From contig JBKQIY010000202.1 of the NCBI GenBank assembly GCA_052148155.1, positions 1 to 15,231 on the forward strand: a DNA stretch of 15,231 nt, read 5' to 3'. The DNA comes from JBBQER01 sp052148155. GTDB lineage: Bacteria > Actinomycetota > Acidimicrobiia > IMCC26256 > PALSA-610. The number at the start of each line of letters is the position of its first letter. Position 1 is the first letter of the stretch. The translations under genes and the position numbers were made by a program. The notes below the pieces were generated by a model, which was given only the letters and a program-made list of their open reading frames with translations, had not been told where the DNA came from and made no database searches. Of the stretch, positions 7,207 through 13,378 are shown piece after piece.

Positions 7207-7556
7207 GCGCTCACCTCCGCCTCGACCGGACCGAGCACGGCGTCGAGCGCGTCGCGTGCGGCGCGCCACTCGGACACCCCAGCCGCGAGGGCGATCTGGC
7301 CCGCGCTCGACGCGCGGTAGTACTTCCGCGGCGGTCCACCATTGCTGGCGGCCCGATAGGTCTCGACCAGACCTTCGCGCTCCAAACGGCCGAGCAGCGG
7401 GTAGATCGAACCCTCCCCGACGATCGACAGCCCGCGCGCCCGCAACCGCTTCGTCATCTCGTAGCCGTACGCAGGCCCATCTTCCATCACAGCCAACAGG
7501 CACAGGTCGAGCACCCCGCGCAGCAACTCTGTGCGTCGACGCTCACCGTCTACCAT
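7203..7556 (-). CDS. PadR-family winged-helix transcriptional regulator
   Basis: The 117-residue product has the PadR N-terminal domain: LLRGVLDLCLLAVMEDGPAYGYEM, then SIVGEGSIYPLLGRLEREGL for the recognition helix and start of the wing, and GGPPRKYYRAS for the wing strand. Length and layout fit the short PadR class with a single C-terminal dimerisation helix (EWRAARDALDAVLG). These proteins usually repress neighbouring transporter or membrane-protein genes and are released by a ligand. It is the first gene of a unit with the HAAS-like gene (4-base overlap) and probably also influences the ABC pair downstream. There is no ribosome binding site before ATG 7556; instead a promoter ends 7 bases upstream, which suggests a leaderless mRNA. 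An imperfect palindrome covering the -10 box and the start codon is a plausible self-repression site. Confidence 0.93.
   Translation of the reverse strand: MVDGERRRTELLRGVLDLCLLAVMEDGPAYGYEMTKRLRARGLSIVGEGSIYPLLGRLEREGLVETYRAASNGGPPRKYYRASSAGQIALAAGVSEWRAARDALDAVLGPVEAEVSA
7211..7218 (-). promoter_or_regulatory. Strong ribosome binding site of the HAAS-like gene
   Basis: GGAGGTGA lies inside the last codons of the PadR gene, with its GGAGG core 7 bases before GTG 7206. It decides the start of the downstream gene and explains how it is translated despite overlapping the PadR stop. Confidence 0.75.
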
Positions 7557-7569
7557 GCGTCACATGATA
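7551..7569. promoter_or_regulatory. Candidate PadR operator (imperfect palindrome)
   Basis: On the minus strand the sequence is TATCATG, TGACG, CATGGTA: two 7-base arms matching at 6 of 7 positions around a 5-base spacer. It covers the -10 box of the predicted PadR promoter and the PadR start codon. Binding here would block transcription directly. That PadR itself is the binder is an inference from position. Confidence 0.45.
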
Positions 7570-7592
7570 GCCGTAACTCCCTTGCGCCACAA
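7564..7592 (-). promoter_or_regulatory. Predicted promoter of the PadR-HAAS unit
   Basis: On the minus strand TTGTGG (7592-7587) and TATCAT (7569-7564) are separated by 17 bases. The -10 box matches the consensus TATAAT at 5 of 6 positions. The A of the PadR ATG lies 8 bases past the -10 box, the normal distance for a transcription start, so the message would begin at its start codon. Confidence 0.5.
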
Positions 7593-8146
7593 GACAATGC
7601 TACGGCGGTCCTGAACACGCGCAAACGCGACAAGCAGCAGGACTGACCGGACCAGGAACCGCAAGCGCGATCTGGCGATTTCTCGAAGCCTGGCCTGGCG
7701 GGCGTCGAGATCTGTTGGGCGCGAGAAAAACGTGTTCCGCGGTCCCGTCGCCCGCACTCCCTGACGAACTCACCGGCTCATCAGCTCCCATGTGGCCTCG
7801 TCGCCCGAAGTCCCCCTCCGGTTCCCGTGCGGGAGGGCATCGAGGTCGTCGGCTGGGATCAACCACGAAGGTCGCGCCTGCGCACGGCGTGGTGACGGTC
7901 CAGGCTGACGGCGTGCGTCTCGCTCGTGCCTCCCGGCAGTCGGTTGGTGTTGATCTTGGCTTTATCCGGACGCTCTGTCTGCCGATAAAAGACCTATCAC
8001 AATTCGCCTTTTCAACCTTTGTGCCGGATAGGCGAGATCGATTGTGGGTGTTGTCGCTCGTGATGGCGTGTCGTACGTCACCACTATTTGCGCCACAATG
8101 TCATCGGAAGTCTTGTGGGGAACCCGTCGTAAGGGGTTGGGGGGCC
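7570..8146. other. Divergent intergenic region with AT-richer dyad segment
   Basis: About 575 bases lie between the PadR start (minus) and the HTH gene start (plus). A frame runs open through it into the HTH gene but its product has no family resemblance before the ATG at 8147. The stretch 7960-8060 is clearly less GC-rich than its surroundings and contains two dyads, TATCCGG (7965-7971) with CCGGATA (8024-8030) and CCTATC (7993-7998) with GATAGG (8027-8032). It is the likeliest regulatory region for the HTH gene. Confidence 0.4.
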
Positions 8147-8521
8147 ATGACCAACCGTAGGGGGCCGAGCTCGGCGACAGTCGAACATGACCGCGACCTT
8201 CAACGACGACAACGCAATGTCGTCAGACAGGGCGACCATGTCGACGAGAGCCTCGGCCGCTTACGCTACAAGGCCTGCTGTGTCGGTGGAATCACGTACG
8301 AGTCGTACGGCGAAGCGGTCGGAATCAGTCGTCAAGCCGTCTACGGCAGCGTCCGTCGATATCTCGCACGACACCCCGAACTTGTGCCCGCCTCGAAAGG
8401 GCGCAGCCGTCTCTCCTGCCAAGACGACAGCGACGAGGCCGACACTCAAATACCGGAAGTCGACGCAGTAGATGGCCTTGAGCGCGCGGTGTCGGAACTG
8501 GCCGCACTTTGGTCTCTGTAA
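8147..8521 (+). CDS. Small helix-turn-helix protein of unknown family
   Basis: ATG 8147 follows a G-rich run (AAGGGGTTGGGGGGCC), which serves as ribosome binding site; the frame upstream is open but uninformative. In the 124-residue product, residues 1-40 are charged and rich in Arg, Gln and Asp. Around 45-75 the sequence ITYESYGEAVGISRQAVYGS is a good helix-turn-helix: a first helix, the turn at VGIS, and a recognition helix SRQAVYGSVRRYL. The C-terminal 40 residues are acidic. It could be a DNA-binding regulator or a degenerate recombinase or sigma-like HTH fragment; no catalytic domain accompanies it. Its neighbours do not reveal a target. Codon choice is less strongly G/C-biased than in the flanking secreted-protein genes, which may mean it was acquired or is under weak constraint. 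Confidence 0.55.
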   Translation: MTNRRGPSSATVEHDRDLQRRQRNVVRQGDHVDESLGRLRYKACCVGGITYESYGEAVGISRQAVYGSVRRYLARHPELVPASKGRSRLSCQDDSDEADTQIPEVDAVDGLERAVSELAALWSL

Positions 8522-9086
8522 CGGTCGAAGCGTCACGAAAACAGAGCTCGACGCCTTCGGGGACGAACGAGATTCCTCGAATCGATCGTGTCTCCATATA
8601 CCTTTCTCGCGAGGCGGGTGTGCGTCGGCCCGGCCGTCGAGGAGGTCGAGCTCCTCACTGACGGCGGCTTTGTCCGCGTCGCGTCGCCCACACCGAGTCG
8701 AGCCCGAACATGTCGGTGGTCGCCACCGCAGATGTCCGCCAGGTTCGGTGCCGTCCAGCATGTCTGCGCATACCAACGTCGGACCTGGACCAGGCGTGCG
8801 GAGCTGAGTCTCGGTTCACCCCGACGAACCAGGCCGTCTTCAACGCCGAACCGTCGTCGATGCGAGCAGCACGGAAGGTCGAAAACCAGGCCTCGTCTCC
8901 GGTGTTCCGCATGTTGTTCGTGGGCTGTGAGTGTCTCGAGGGGTTGAGAAACATCTTCGTGACGCACACCGACCAGCGAGGTTGTCGATCGGCGCTCATA
9001 CGCAACGAGCGGTGCGGGCGTGGGGGTTCCGTTGCAGAGTCGCGAGGGTTACCGTTTCGTCCGGGATCCTTTGAACGGGGGGCGAC
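8522..9086. other. Intergenic region with a short GH114 fragment
   Basis: About 565 bases precede the NHL-protein gene. Apart from the fragment at 8779-8850, I see no supported gene; the open frames on both strands give Arg/Ser-rich products. The end of the region carries the ribosome binding site of the next gene (six G at 9077-9082). Confidence 0.45.
8779..8850 (+). pseudogene. Short fragment of a third GH114 copy
   Basis: The translation SDLDQACGAESRF then TPTNQAVFNAE lines up with residues 222-245 of the GH114 protein at 3-911 (CNLDLECGTEYWF, THANKAVFNAE), with 14 of 24 identical positions including the run AVFNAE. The DNA stretch GTCTTCAACGCCGAA is shared exactly with the intact gene at 769-783. 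Similarity ends at 8850, where the parent continues YIDDG. No other GH114 motif is found nearby. Confidence 0.6.
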
Positions 9087-10631
9087 ATGCTGAATCCGTT
9101 TTCTTCTCTACGGGGTCGGGTGCGAGGGGGCCGCCACGAAGAGGTTCGGTGCAGTGCACGTCGGCGACAGGCGATCGCGTTCGTCGCGGCGGTAGCGCTG
9201 ATCGCACCTGCTGCGATCGTCACGCTGGAACAACCAGCCGCGGCGGCGTCGGGTGACATCTCAACCATTGCAGGCACGGGCGGCGTCGGCGAACACGGTG
9301 ACGGCATCCCCGCGGTGAGTGCCACGCTCGATCAGCCGCAGGGGCTGACGGTCGACGCGCACGGCAACGTCCTGATCGCCGACTCAGTCAACAATCGTGT
9401 GCGGGTGGTCGCCGTGTCGGCGTCGAACCCGGGCTATCCCCTCGCCGGATGTTTTTCGACCGCACCGTGTGCGTGGACAGTCGGAAACATCTACATCATT
9501 GCCGGACATGGTCTCGGCGGCTACAACGGCGACAACATTCCCGCTACCTCCGCCCAGCTGTTTGCCCCAACCGACGTCGTGGTCGACCACGCCGGAAACC
9601 CGGTCATCACCGATTCACTGAACGAACGTGTCCGGGTCGTCGCGGTTTCCGCGACGAACCCCGGCTATCCGGTCCCGCACTGGACGGTCGGCGACATCTA
9701 CACCGTCGCCGGGAACGGCACGAGCGTCTCCCGCTACAACGGCGACGGCGGGTACGCGACCGACGCGTACCTGTTTTCTCCCGAACGCGTGACCGTCGAT
9801 CATCACGGCAACCTCCTGATCGCTGACACCGGCAACGAGCGTGTGCGCGTCGTTGCGGTCTCGGCATCGAATCCGGGTTATCCGCTCGCCGGCTGCACCG
9901 GTCCGTGCACCTGGACGCTCGGCGACATCTTCACCGTCGCCGGCGACGGCTTCAGCGGCTTCAACGGCGACTACATCCCGGCTACCACTGCCGAACTGAA
10001 CTCGCCGACAGGTGTCGCCTTCGACTCCGAAGGGAACCTGTACATCGCCGACACCGAAAACGCGCGCGTGCGAGTCGTCGCGGTATCGGCATCGAATCCG
10101 GGCTATCCGCTCGCCGGCTGCGCCGGTCCGTGCACGTGGACGCGCGGCGACATCTACACCATCGCCGGCGACGGTACCGGCGCCTACAACGGCGATCACA
10201 TCCTCGCGACCGAGGCCCAGCTGTACTCTCCGACAGACGTCGCGCTCGATGCGCACGGCAATGTGTACATCGCCGACTCCGTCAACTCCCGTATCCGCGA
10301 GATCGAGATCGGCGCGGCCGCGACCGCGCCGTGCGCGCCCAGGACGGTCTCGGCTTCGCCGCGAAAAAATGAGGCCGTGGTGCATTGGCTCGCACCGTCA
10401 TGCAACGGCGGTTCGGCGATCATCGGATACGTGGTCACGCCCTACCTCAAGACCACCGCCCTTCCAGCCCGGACATTCAGATCGAGCGCAACAACCGAAG
10501 TCGTCACCGGACTGACAGCCAAGAAGACCTACCGGTTCAAAGTCGCAGCCCGTAACTCCGTCGGACTCGGACCCCAGTCAGCCTTGTCCAGCGCGGTGAC
10601 GATCAGCAGCACGAGCGCATCAACCACGTGA
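9087..10631 (+). CDS. Secreted NHL-repeat beta-propeller with C-terminal FN3-like domain
   Basis: ATG 9087 follows a run of six G with 4 bases between. The 514-residue product has a long basic leader (RGRVRGGRHEEVRCSARRR), a hydrophobic core (29-46) and a likely cleavage site near AAAAS (51-55). Five NHL-like blades follow, beginning near 57, 135, 203, 280 and 354, each with IYTVAGDG or similar, YNGD, A-x-L-x-x-P-x-x-V, VDxHGNxxIAD and NxRVRVVAV. Between blades is an unusual conserved insertion, SASNPGYPLAGC then GPCTWT, whose paired Cys may form a disulfide; blade 2 lacks the Cys pair. Residues 416-507 are a fibronectin type III-like domain (GYVVTPYL, VVTGL, YRFKVAARNSVG). NHL propellers usually bind proteins or ligands, and no enzyme motif is visible. 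A surface-binding role is inferred. The FN3 domain is related to those of the genes at 11737-12699 and 13379 onwards. Confidence 0.88.
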   Translation: MLNPFSSLRGRVRGGRHEEVRCSARRRQAIAFVAAVALIAPAAIVTLEQPAAAASGDISTIAGTGGVGEHGDGIPAVSATLDQPQGLTVDAHGNVLIADSVNNRVRVVAVSASNPGYPLAGCFSTAPCAWTVGNIYIIAGHGLGGYNGDNIPATSAQLFAPTDVVVDHAGNPVITDSLNERVRVVAVSATNPGYPVPHWTVGDIYTVAGNGTSVSRYNGDGGYATDAYLFSPERVTVDHHGNLLIADTGNERVRVVAVSASNPGYPLAGCTGPCTWTLGDIFTVAGDGFSGFNGDYIPATTAELNSPTGVAFDSEGNLYIADTENARVRVVAVSASNPGYPLAGCAGPCTWTRGDIYTIAGDGTGAYNGDHILATEAQLYSPTDVALDAHGNVYIADSVNSRIREIEIGAAATAPCAPRTVSASPRKNEAVVHWLAPSCNGGSAIIGYVVTPYLKTTALPARTFRSSATTEVVTGLTAKKTYRFKVAARNSVGLGPQSALSSAVTISSTSASTT

Positions 10632-10835
10632 ACGCAGGCACGATCGCGCACCGCGACCTGTCGCGTCGTTGACCAACACCCAACAGGGTGGGTGCTGCGC
10701 GCGCGGGAGGTCGTGAGTGACAACGTTTCGAAGACCGCGGCGGTGACGCATACGTCGGTGTGACCGCCGACGCGTCCCGTCGAGTGCATCGACGATCGCC
10801 GAGGGTCGTTCGGTCCGATCGTAGGCTTCGCGGCC

Positions 10836-11303
10836 GTGACACTCTACGAACACATTCCGCATCCGCGCATCAAAGAACGCGAGGCAAGCGGGCCGGTCAC
10901 CGTCGCCGACCAGATGCCGACCGCGACGCCCGCCGCCCGGCTCAACTCATGGCTCGCCGTCAAGATCACGTCGGGCGTCGGCACCATGTGGTGCGCGTAC
11001 GCGTTCGCGGCGATCGCGTTGATCAGCTTGCCCGACGCCTTGAAATCGGGCACCGCGGCGATCATCTCCTGGATCGCACAAACATTCCTGCAGCTCGTGT
11101 TGCTCTCGATCATCATCGTCGGTCAGAACATACAAAGCACCGCGTCCGACAAACGGGCTGCCGACACGTACAAAGACGCCGAAGCGGTGCTCCACGAAGC
11201 GCTCGAGATCCAAGCCCACCTCATGGCACAAGACGCAGCGATCGAGAACATCCTGACGCACCTCGGGTTGGCGATACCGCCACCTCCCGCACCAGCCTCG
11301 TAG
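10836..11303 (+). CDS. Two-helix membrane protein resembling DUF1003
   Basis: GTG 10836 gives 155 residues; the ribosome binding site is weak (AGG about 10 bases upstream). Residues 1-47 are hydrophilic and cytoplasmic-looking. Predicted membrane helices lie at about 48-68 (GVGTMWCAYAFAAIALISL) and 74-96 (ISWIAQTFLQLVLLSIIIVG), joined by a short loop PDALKSG. The second helix is followed by QNIQSTASDKRAADTY (97-112) and an amphipathic helix to about 140. The layout of two helices, then a Q-N motif, D-K/R-x-x-A and a helical tail resembles DUF1003 membrane proteins, whose function is unknown; the match is by eye. The C-terminus is a short Pro/Ala tail. It stands alone: about 200 bases from the NHL gene and 430 from the next one. 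Confidence 0.68.
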   Translation: MTLYEHIPHPRIKEREASGPVTVADQMPTATPAARLNSWLAVKITSGVGTMWCAYAFAAIALISLPDALKSGTAAIISWIAQTFLQLVLLSIIIVGQNIQSTASDKRAADTYKDAEAVLHEALEIQAHLMAQDAAIENILTHLGLAIPPPPAPAS

Positions 11304-11641
11304 CCCACGCCGTCGACGGCGCGCGGGATACCGGTCTCTTGGATCGTGCTCGTCGGACCGGCATGCAACGGGGAGCCGCTCGTGAGCTGCCCTGGATTCA
11401 CAACGCTGGCCCCCGTGGACGAATGAGCGACCAGATCCACCGGCGTGCACGGTCGGGCGCGTTCGCGACGGTTCGACGGCGAACGGTGGCATGGCTTCGT
11501 GCTGGGCGCAGCAACGATCGAGCGGACCTGCGAGGGCAGATCTCCAGACCCAGATCCACCGAATCCGAACAGTCCCCTATCGACGGTTGTAGATAGTTTG
11601 TTCCAGAACTTTGGGGTCTTGTACCACCCTGCAGTTGCACC
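11304..11641. other. Intergenic stretch without a supported gene
   Basis: A perfect 14-base palindrome CGCCGTCGACGGCG (11308-11321) follows the stop of the membrane-protein gene by 4 bases, without a T-tract. CTATC and GATAG (11577-11581 and 11592-11596) form a small dyad in an AT-richer spot. Open frames on both strands have no recognisable content. Confidence 0.4.
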
Positions 11642-11670
11642 TTGTCGAGGACGTCAAGCCTTCGTAAAGT
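11642..11670 (+). promoter_or_regulatory. Predicted promoter of the triple-FN3 gene
   Basis: TTGTCG (11642-11647) and TAAAGT (11665-11670) are 17 bases apart, each matching the housekeeping consensus at 4 of 6 positions. Transcription would begin near 11677 and give a leader of about 60 bases before ATG 11737. Confidence 0.4.
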
Positions 11671-11736
11671 CCGAGCAAGGCTGTCGGATGGTCATGGCGG
11701 ACGTTGACGGCAAATCGCAGCGTTTCGAGGAGGACC

Positions 11737-12699
11737 ATGAGCCACACGTTCAGAAAAACGTTGGCGCTGTCCGCGAGCGTGGCCGTGCTCGCCGCCGCAG
11801 TGCTCGCCCTGGCGGCGTCTCCGGCGTCGGCGACGACACCGCCTGCGCCAACGGGCGTTTCGGTCACGGTCGCGAGCGTGAACTCGGTGAACGTCTACTT
11901 CACCGGCGACGGTCAAGCGGACGCGATTTTCGCGGCGACGTGTACGACGACGCTGCCGGGCGGGCTGCCTGTCGCGCTGCCGGTCGTGATGGGCACGTCG
12001 AGCCCGATCCTGGTCACCGGGATCACGAATCTGCCTAGCCAGACGATCTCGTGCCAAGTCGACGAGACCGTCGGCGGGGTTACCAGTCCCTGTTCGAACC
12101 CGGCGGGCGTGAGCATGACCGGGGTGAGTGGACCAGGCTGTGTCGCGGCGCTGACCGCACCGACGGGCCTGTCGGTCGCACCGGGAGAGATGTCCGCGAC
12201 GGTGAGCTGGGCGCCCGTCATTTCCAATCCTCCGGGTTGCATCCAGGGATATGTAGTGACGCCATCCGGATCGGGTACGCCGCTTGAGGTCCTCGGTCCC
12301 TTCACGACCACCGTCATCTACGGTCTGACCGACGGTGCGTCGGTGACGGTCACGGTCGCCGCCGCCAACGGCGGGGGTGTGGGTCCGGCGTCAGTGTCGA
12401 CGAGCCCGATCATCATTGGCGCGCCGGCGGCGCCGAGCGTGATCTCGGCGTCGAGAGTCGCCCGCGACGCCCTCACGGTCGCGTTCAGCGCTCCGGCAAG
12501 CAATGGTCTTGCGATCAACGGGTACGCGGTGAGGTGTCGGTCGTCGAACGGAGGCGCGCCGAGGACCACCTTGGGCAGAACCAGTCCGATTCAGGTGAAG
12601 CGACTCACGCCAGGCAAGACCTATACCTGCGCGGTGGTTGCGGCCAACGGTCTGGGGAGCAGTCCAGCGTCGGCAACGTCAGCGCCAGTGAGGGCATAA
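11737..12699 (+). CDS. Secreted protein of three fibronectin type III-like domains
   Basis: ATG 11737 has a strong ribosome binding site (GAGGAGG, ending 4 bases upstream); in-frame codons from 11704 are not preferred. The 320-residue product opens with a classic signal peptide: MSHTFRKT, a hydrophobic core (9-27) and cleavage after SPASA (28-32). Three FN3-like domains follow at about 38-128, 140-228 and 229-320. Domain 1 is divergent and carries several Cys. Domain 2 has CIQGYVVTPSGSG and the IYGLTDG turn. Domain 3 has NGYAVRCRSSNGGAPRTT and LTPGKTYTCAVVAANGLG and ends exactly at the C-terminus. Domain 3 closely resembles the last domain of the protein encoded at 13379 onwards. There is no catalytic module or wall anchor, so it is likely a secreted adhesion or scaffold protein. 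It converges with the gene at 13379. Confidence 0.85.
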   Translation: MSHTFRKTLALSASVAVLAAAVLALAASPASATTPPAPTGVSVTVASVNSVNVYFTGDGQADAIFAATCTTTLPGGLPVALPVVMGTSSPILVTGITNLPSQTISCQVDETVGGVTSPCSNPAGVSMTGVSGPGCVAALTAPTGLSVAPGEMSATVSWAPVISNPPGCIQGYVVTPSGSGTPLEVLGPFTTTVIYGLTDGASVTVTVAAANGGGVGPASVSTSPIIIGAPAAPSVISASRVARDALTVAFSAPASNGLAINGYAVRCRSSNGGAPRTTLGRTSPIQVKRLTPGKTYTCAVVAANGLGSSPASATSAPVRA

Positions 12700-12953
12700 G
12701 CGAACGTCACGAGCCTTCCTGCGACGCGTCGTGCTTCACCGCCGCAGGTGGGACTCGATCGCGTCGCTGGGGGATGCCCGGAACGGTTCTGCCCCCGAGC
12801 CGGTCATGGTGTCGTCACACATCTCCACGGTTCCCGTGGCGACGGGGCATCTGCCGTCATCATGATCCCGAGCGATGCGCGGGCGCGAGAGGTGATGCGC
12901 TTCGCGCTGGCGGGTCGTCGTCCTGATTCGACCCGAGACCGGTTGTTTGTTGG

Positions 12954-13313
12954 TCAGATCGGATCGTCGCCGGGATTGTTACCGCGGTGCAGGTGCCCGC
13001 GCGCATGTTGCCCCGACGCGAACGCCGTCAACGTGTCGAAGTGTGGCGGCTCGGAGAAATCGACATCGGCGGCGCCACCACGAGCGCGTCGCCGCTCGTC
13101 GGCATGAGTGTTCGGTGCGCCGTGTCGTGACGGTTGAGTAGCTCGAAGCGAAGCCGGCAGTCGCGCACCTCGAGCTCGTCGAGCGTGTAGTCGATGAAGT
13201 GGAGCCCACCGTCGTGTCGGGAGAACACGAGGTCGGCGGTGGGGAGCCGTCACGTCGGAACGGCGGGAGCGCACCGTGTGGCGCAGGTCACCCGTTTTCA
13301 GGTCGTAGCTCGA
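12954..13313 (-). pseudogene. Gene remnant of unknown family with two frameshifts
   Basis: Reading leftwards, one frame gives SYDLKTGDLRHTVRSRRSDV. A second frame then gives LPTADLVFSRHDGGLHFIDY, TLDELEVRDCRLRFELLNRH and LMPTSGDALVVAPP, with very high third-position G/C. The first frame then resumes as DVDFSEPPHFDTLTAFASGQ, ending at the stop at 12954. Each piece has a natural composition, while the alternative frame over the middle is Arg/His/Pro-rich. This fits a decayed gene with two frame changes near 13250 and 13065. A stop codon precedes the first piece, so the 5' end is also lost. The family is not recognised. Confidence 0.45.
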
Positions 13314-13322
13314 TCATGTCAA

Positions 13323-13366
13323 GTCACGACCCGCCGCCGTTATTGGGGTCGGCGGCAGGTCGTGAC
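13323..13366 (-). terminator. Long stem-loop after the propeller-FN3 gene
   Basis: GTCACGACC, one unpaired position, GCCGCC (13323-13338) pairs with GGCGGC, one unpaired position, GGTCGTGAC (13351-13366) around a 12-base loop: 15 base pairs with one mismatch. It lies 12 bases past the stop codon of the minus-strand gene at 13379, the place for a terminator. On the minus strand the stem is followed by TTGACATG rather than a T-run, so it would be a hairpin-only terminator or an RNA-stabilising structure. Confidence 0.6.
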
Positions 13367-13378
13367 GTGCTCTGGCTC

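Larger units (their letters stand above)
12700..13378. other. Region between convergent FN3 genes
   Basis: About 680 bases lie between two genes that read toward each other. The right half holds a minus-strand gene remnant (12954-13313) and a long hairpin (13323-13366). In the left half (12700-12950) I see no gene or clear terminator for the triple-FN3 gene. Confidence 0.5.

Noticed and set aside
9615..10385. Minus-strand open frame of 256 codons opposite the NHL gene
   Set aside because: The product is Arg/Gly/Val-rich with repeats that mirror the NHL blades; the plus strand has a signal peptide, ribosome binding site and domain motifs.
10677..10694. Hairpin CACCCA-6-TGGGTG after the NHL gene
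   Set aside because: The stem is only six pairs and no T-run follows, so it is too weak to call a terminator.
11308..11321. Perfect palindrome CGCCGTCGACGGCG after the membrane-protein gene
   Set aside because: Short GC palindromes of this kind are common by chance in such DNA, and nothing else supports a terminator or binding site.
11123..11440. Minus-strand open frame of 105 codons with a fairly natural composition
   Set aside because: It overlaps the well-supported membrane-protein gene on the other strand and has no recognised motif or clear start signal.
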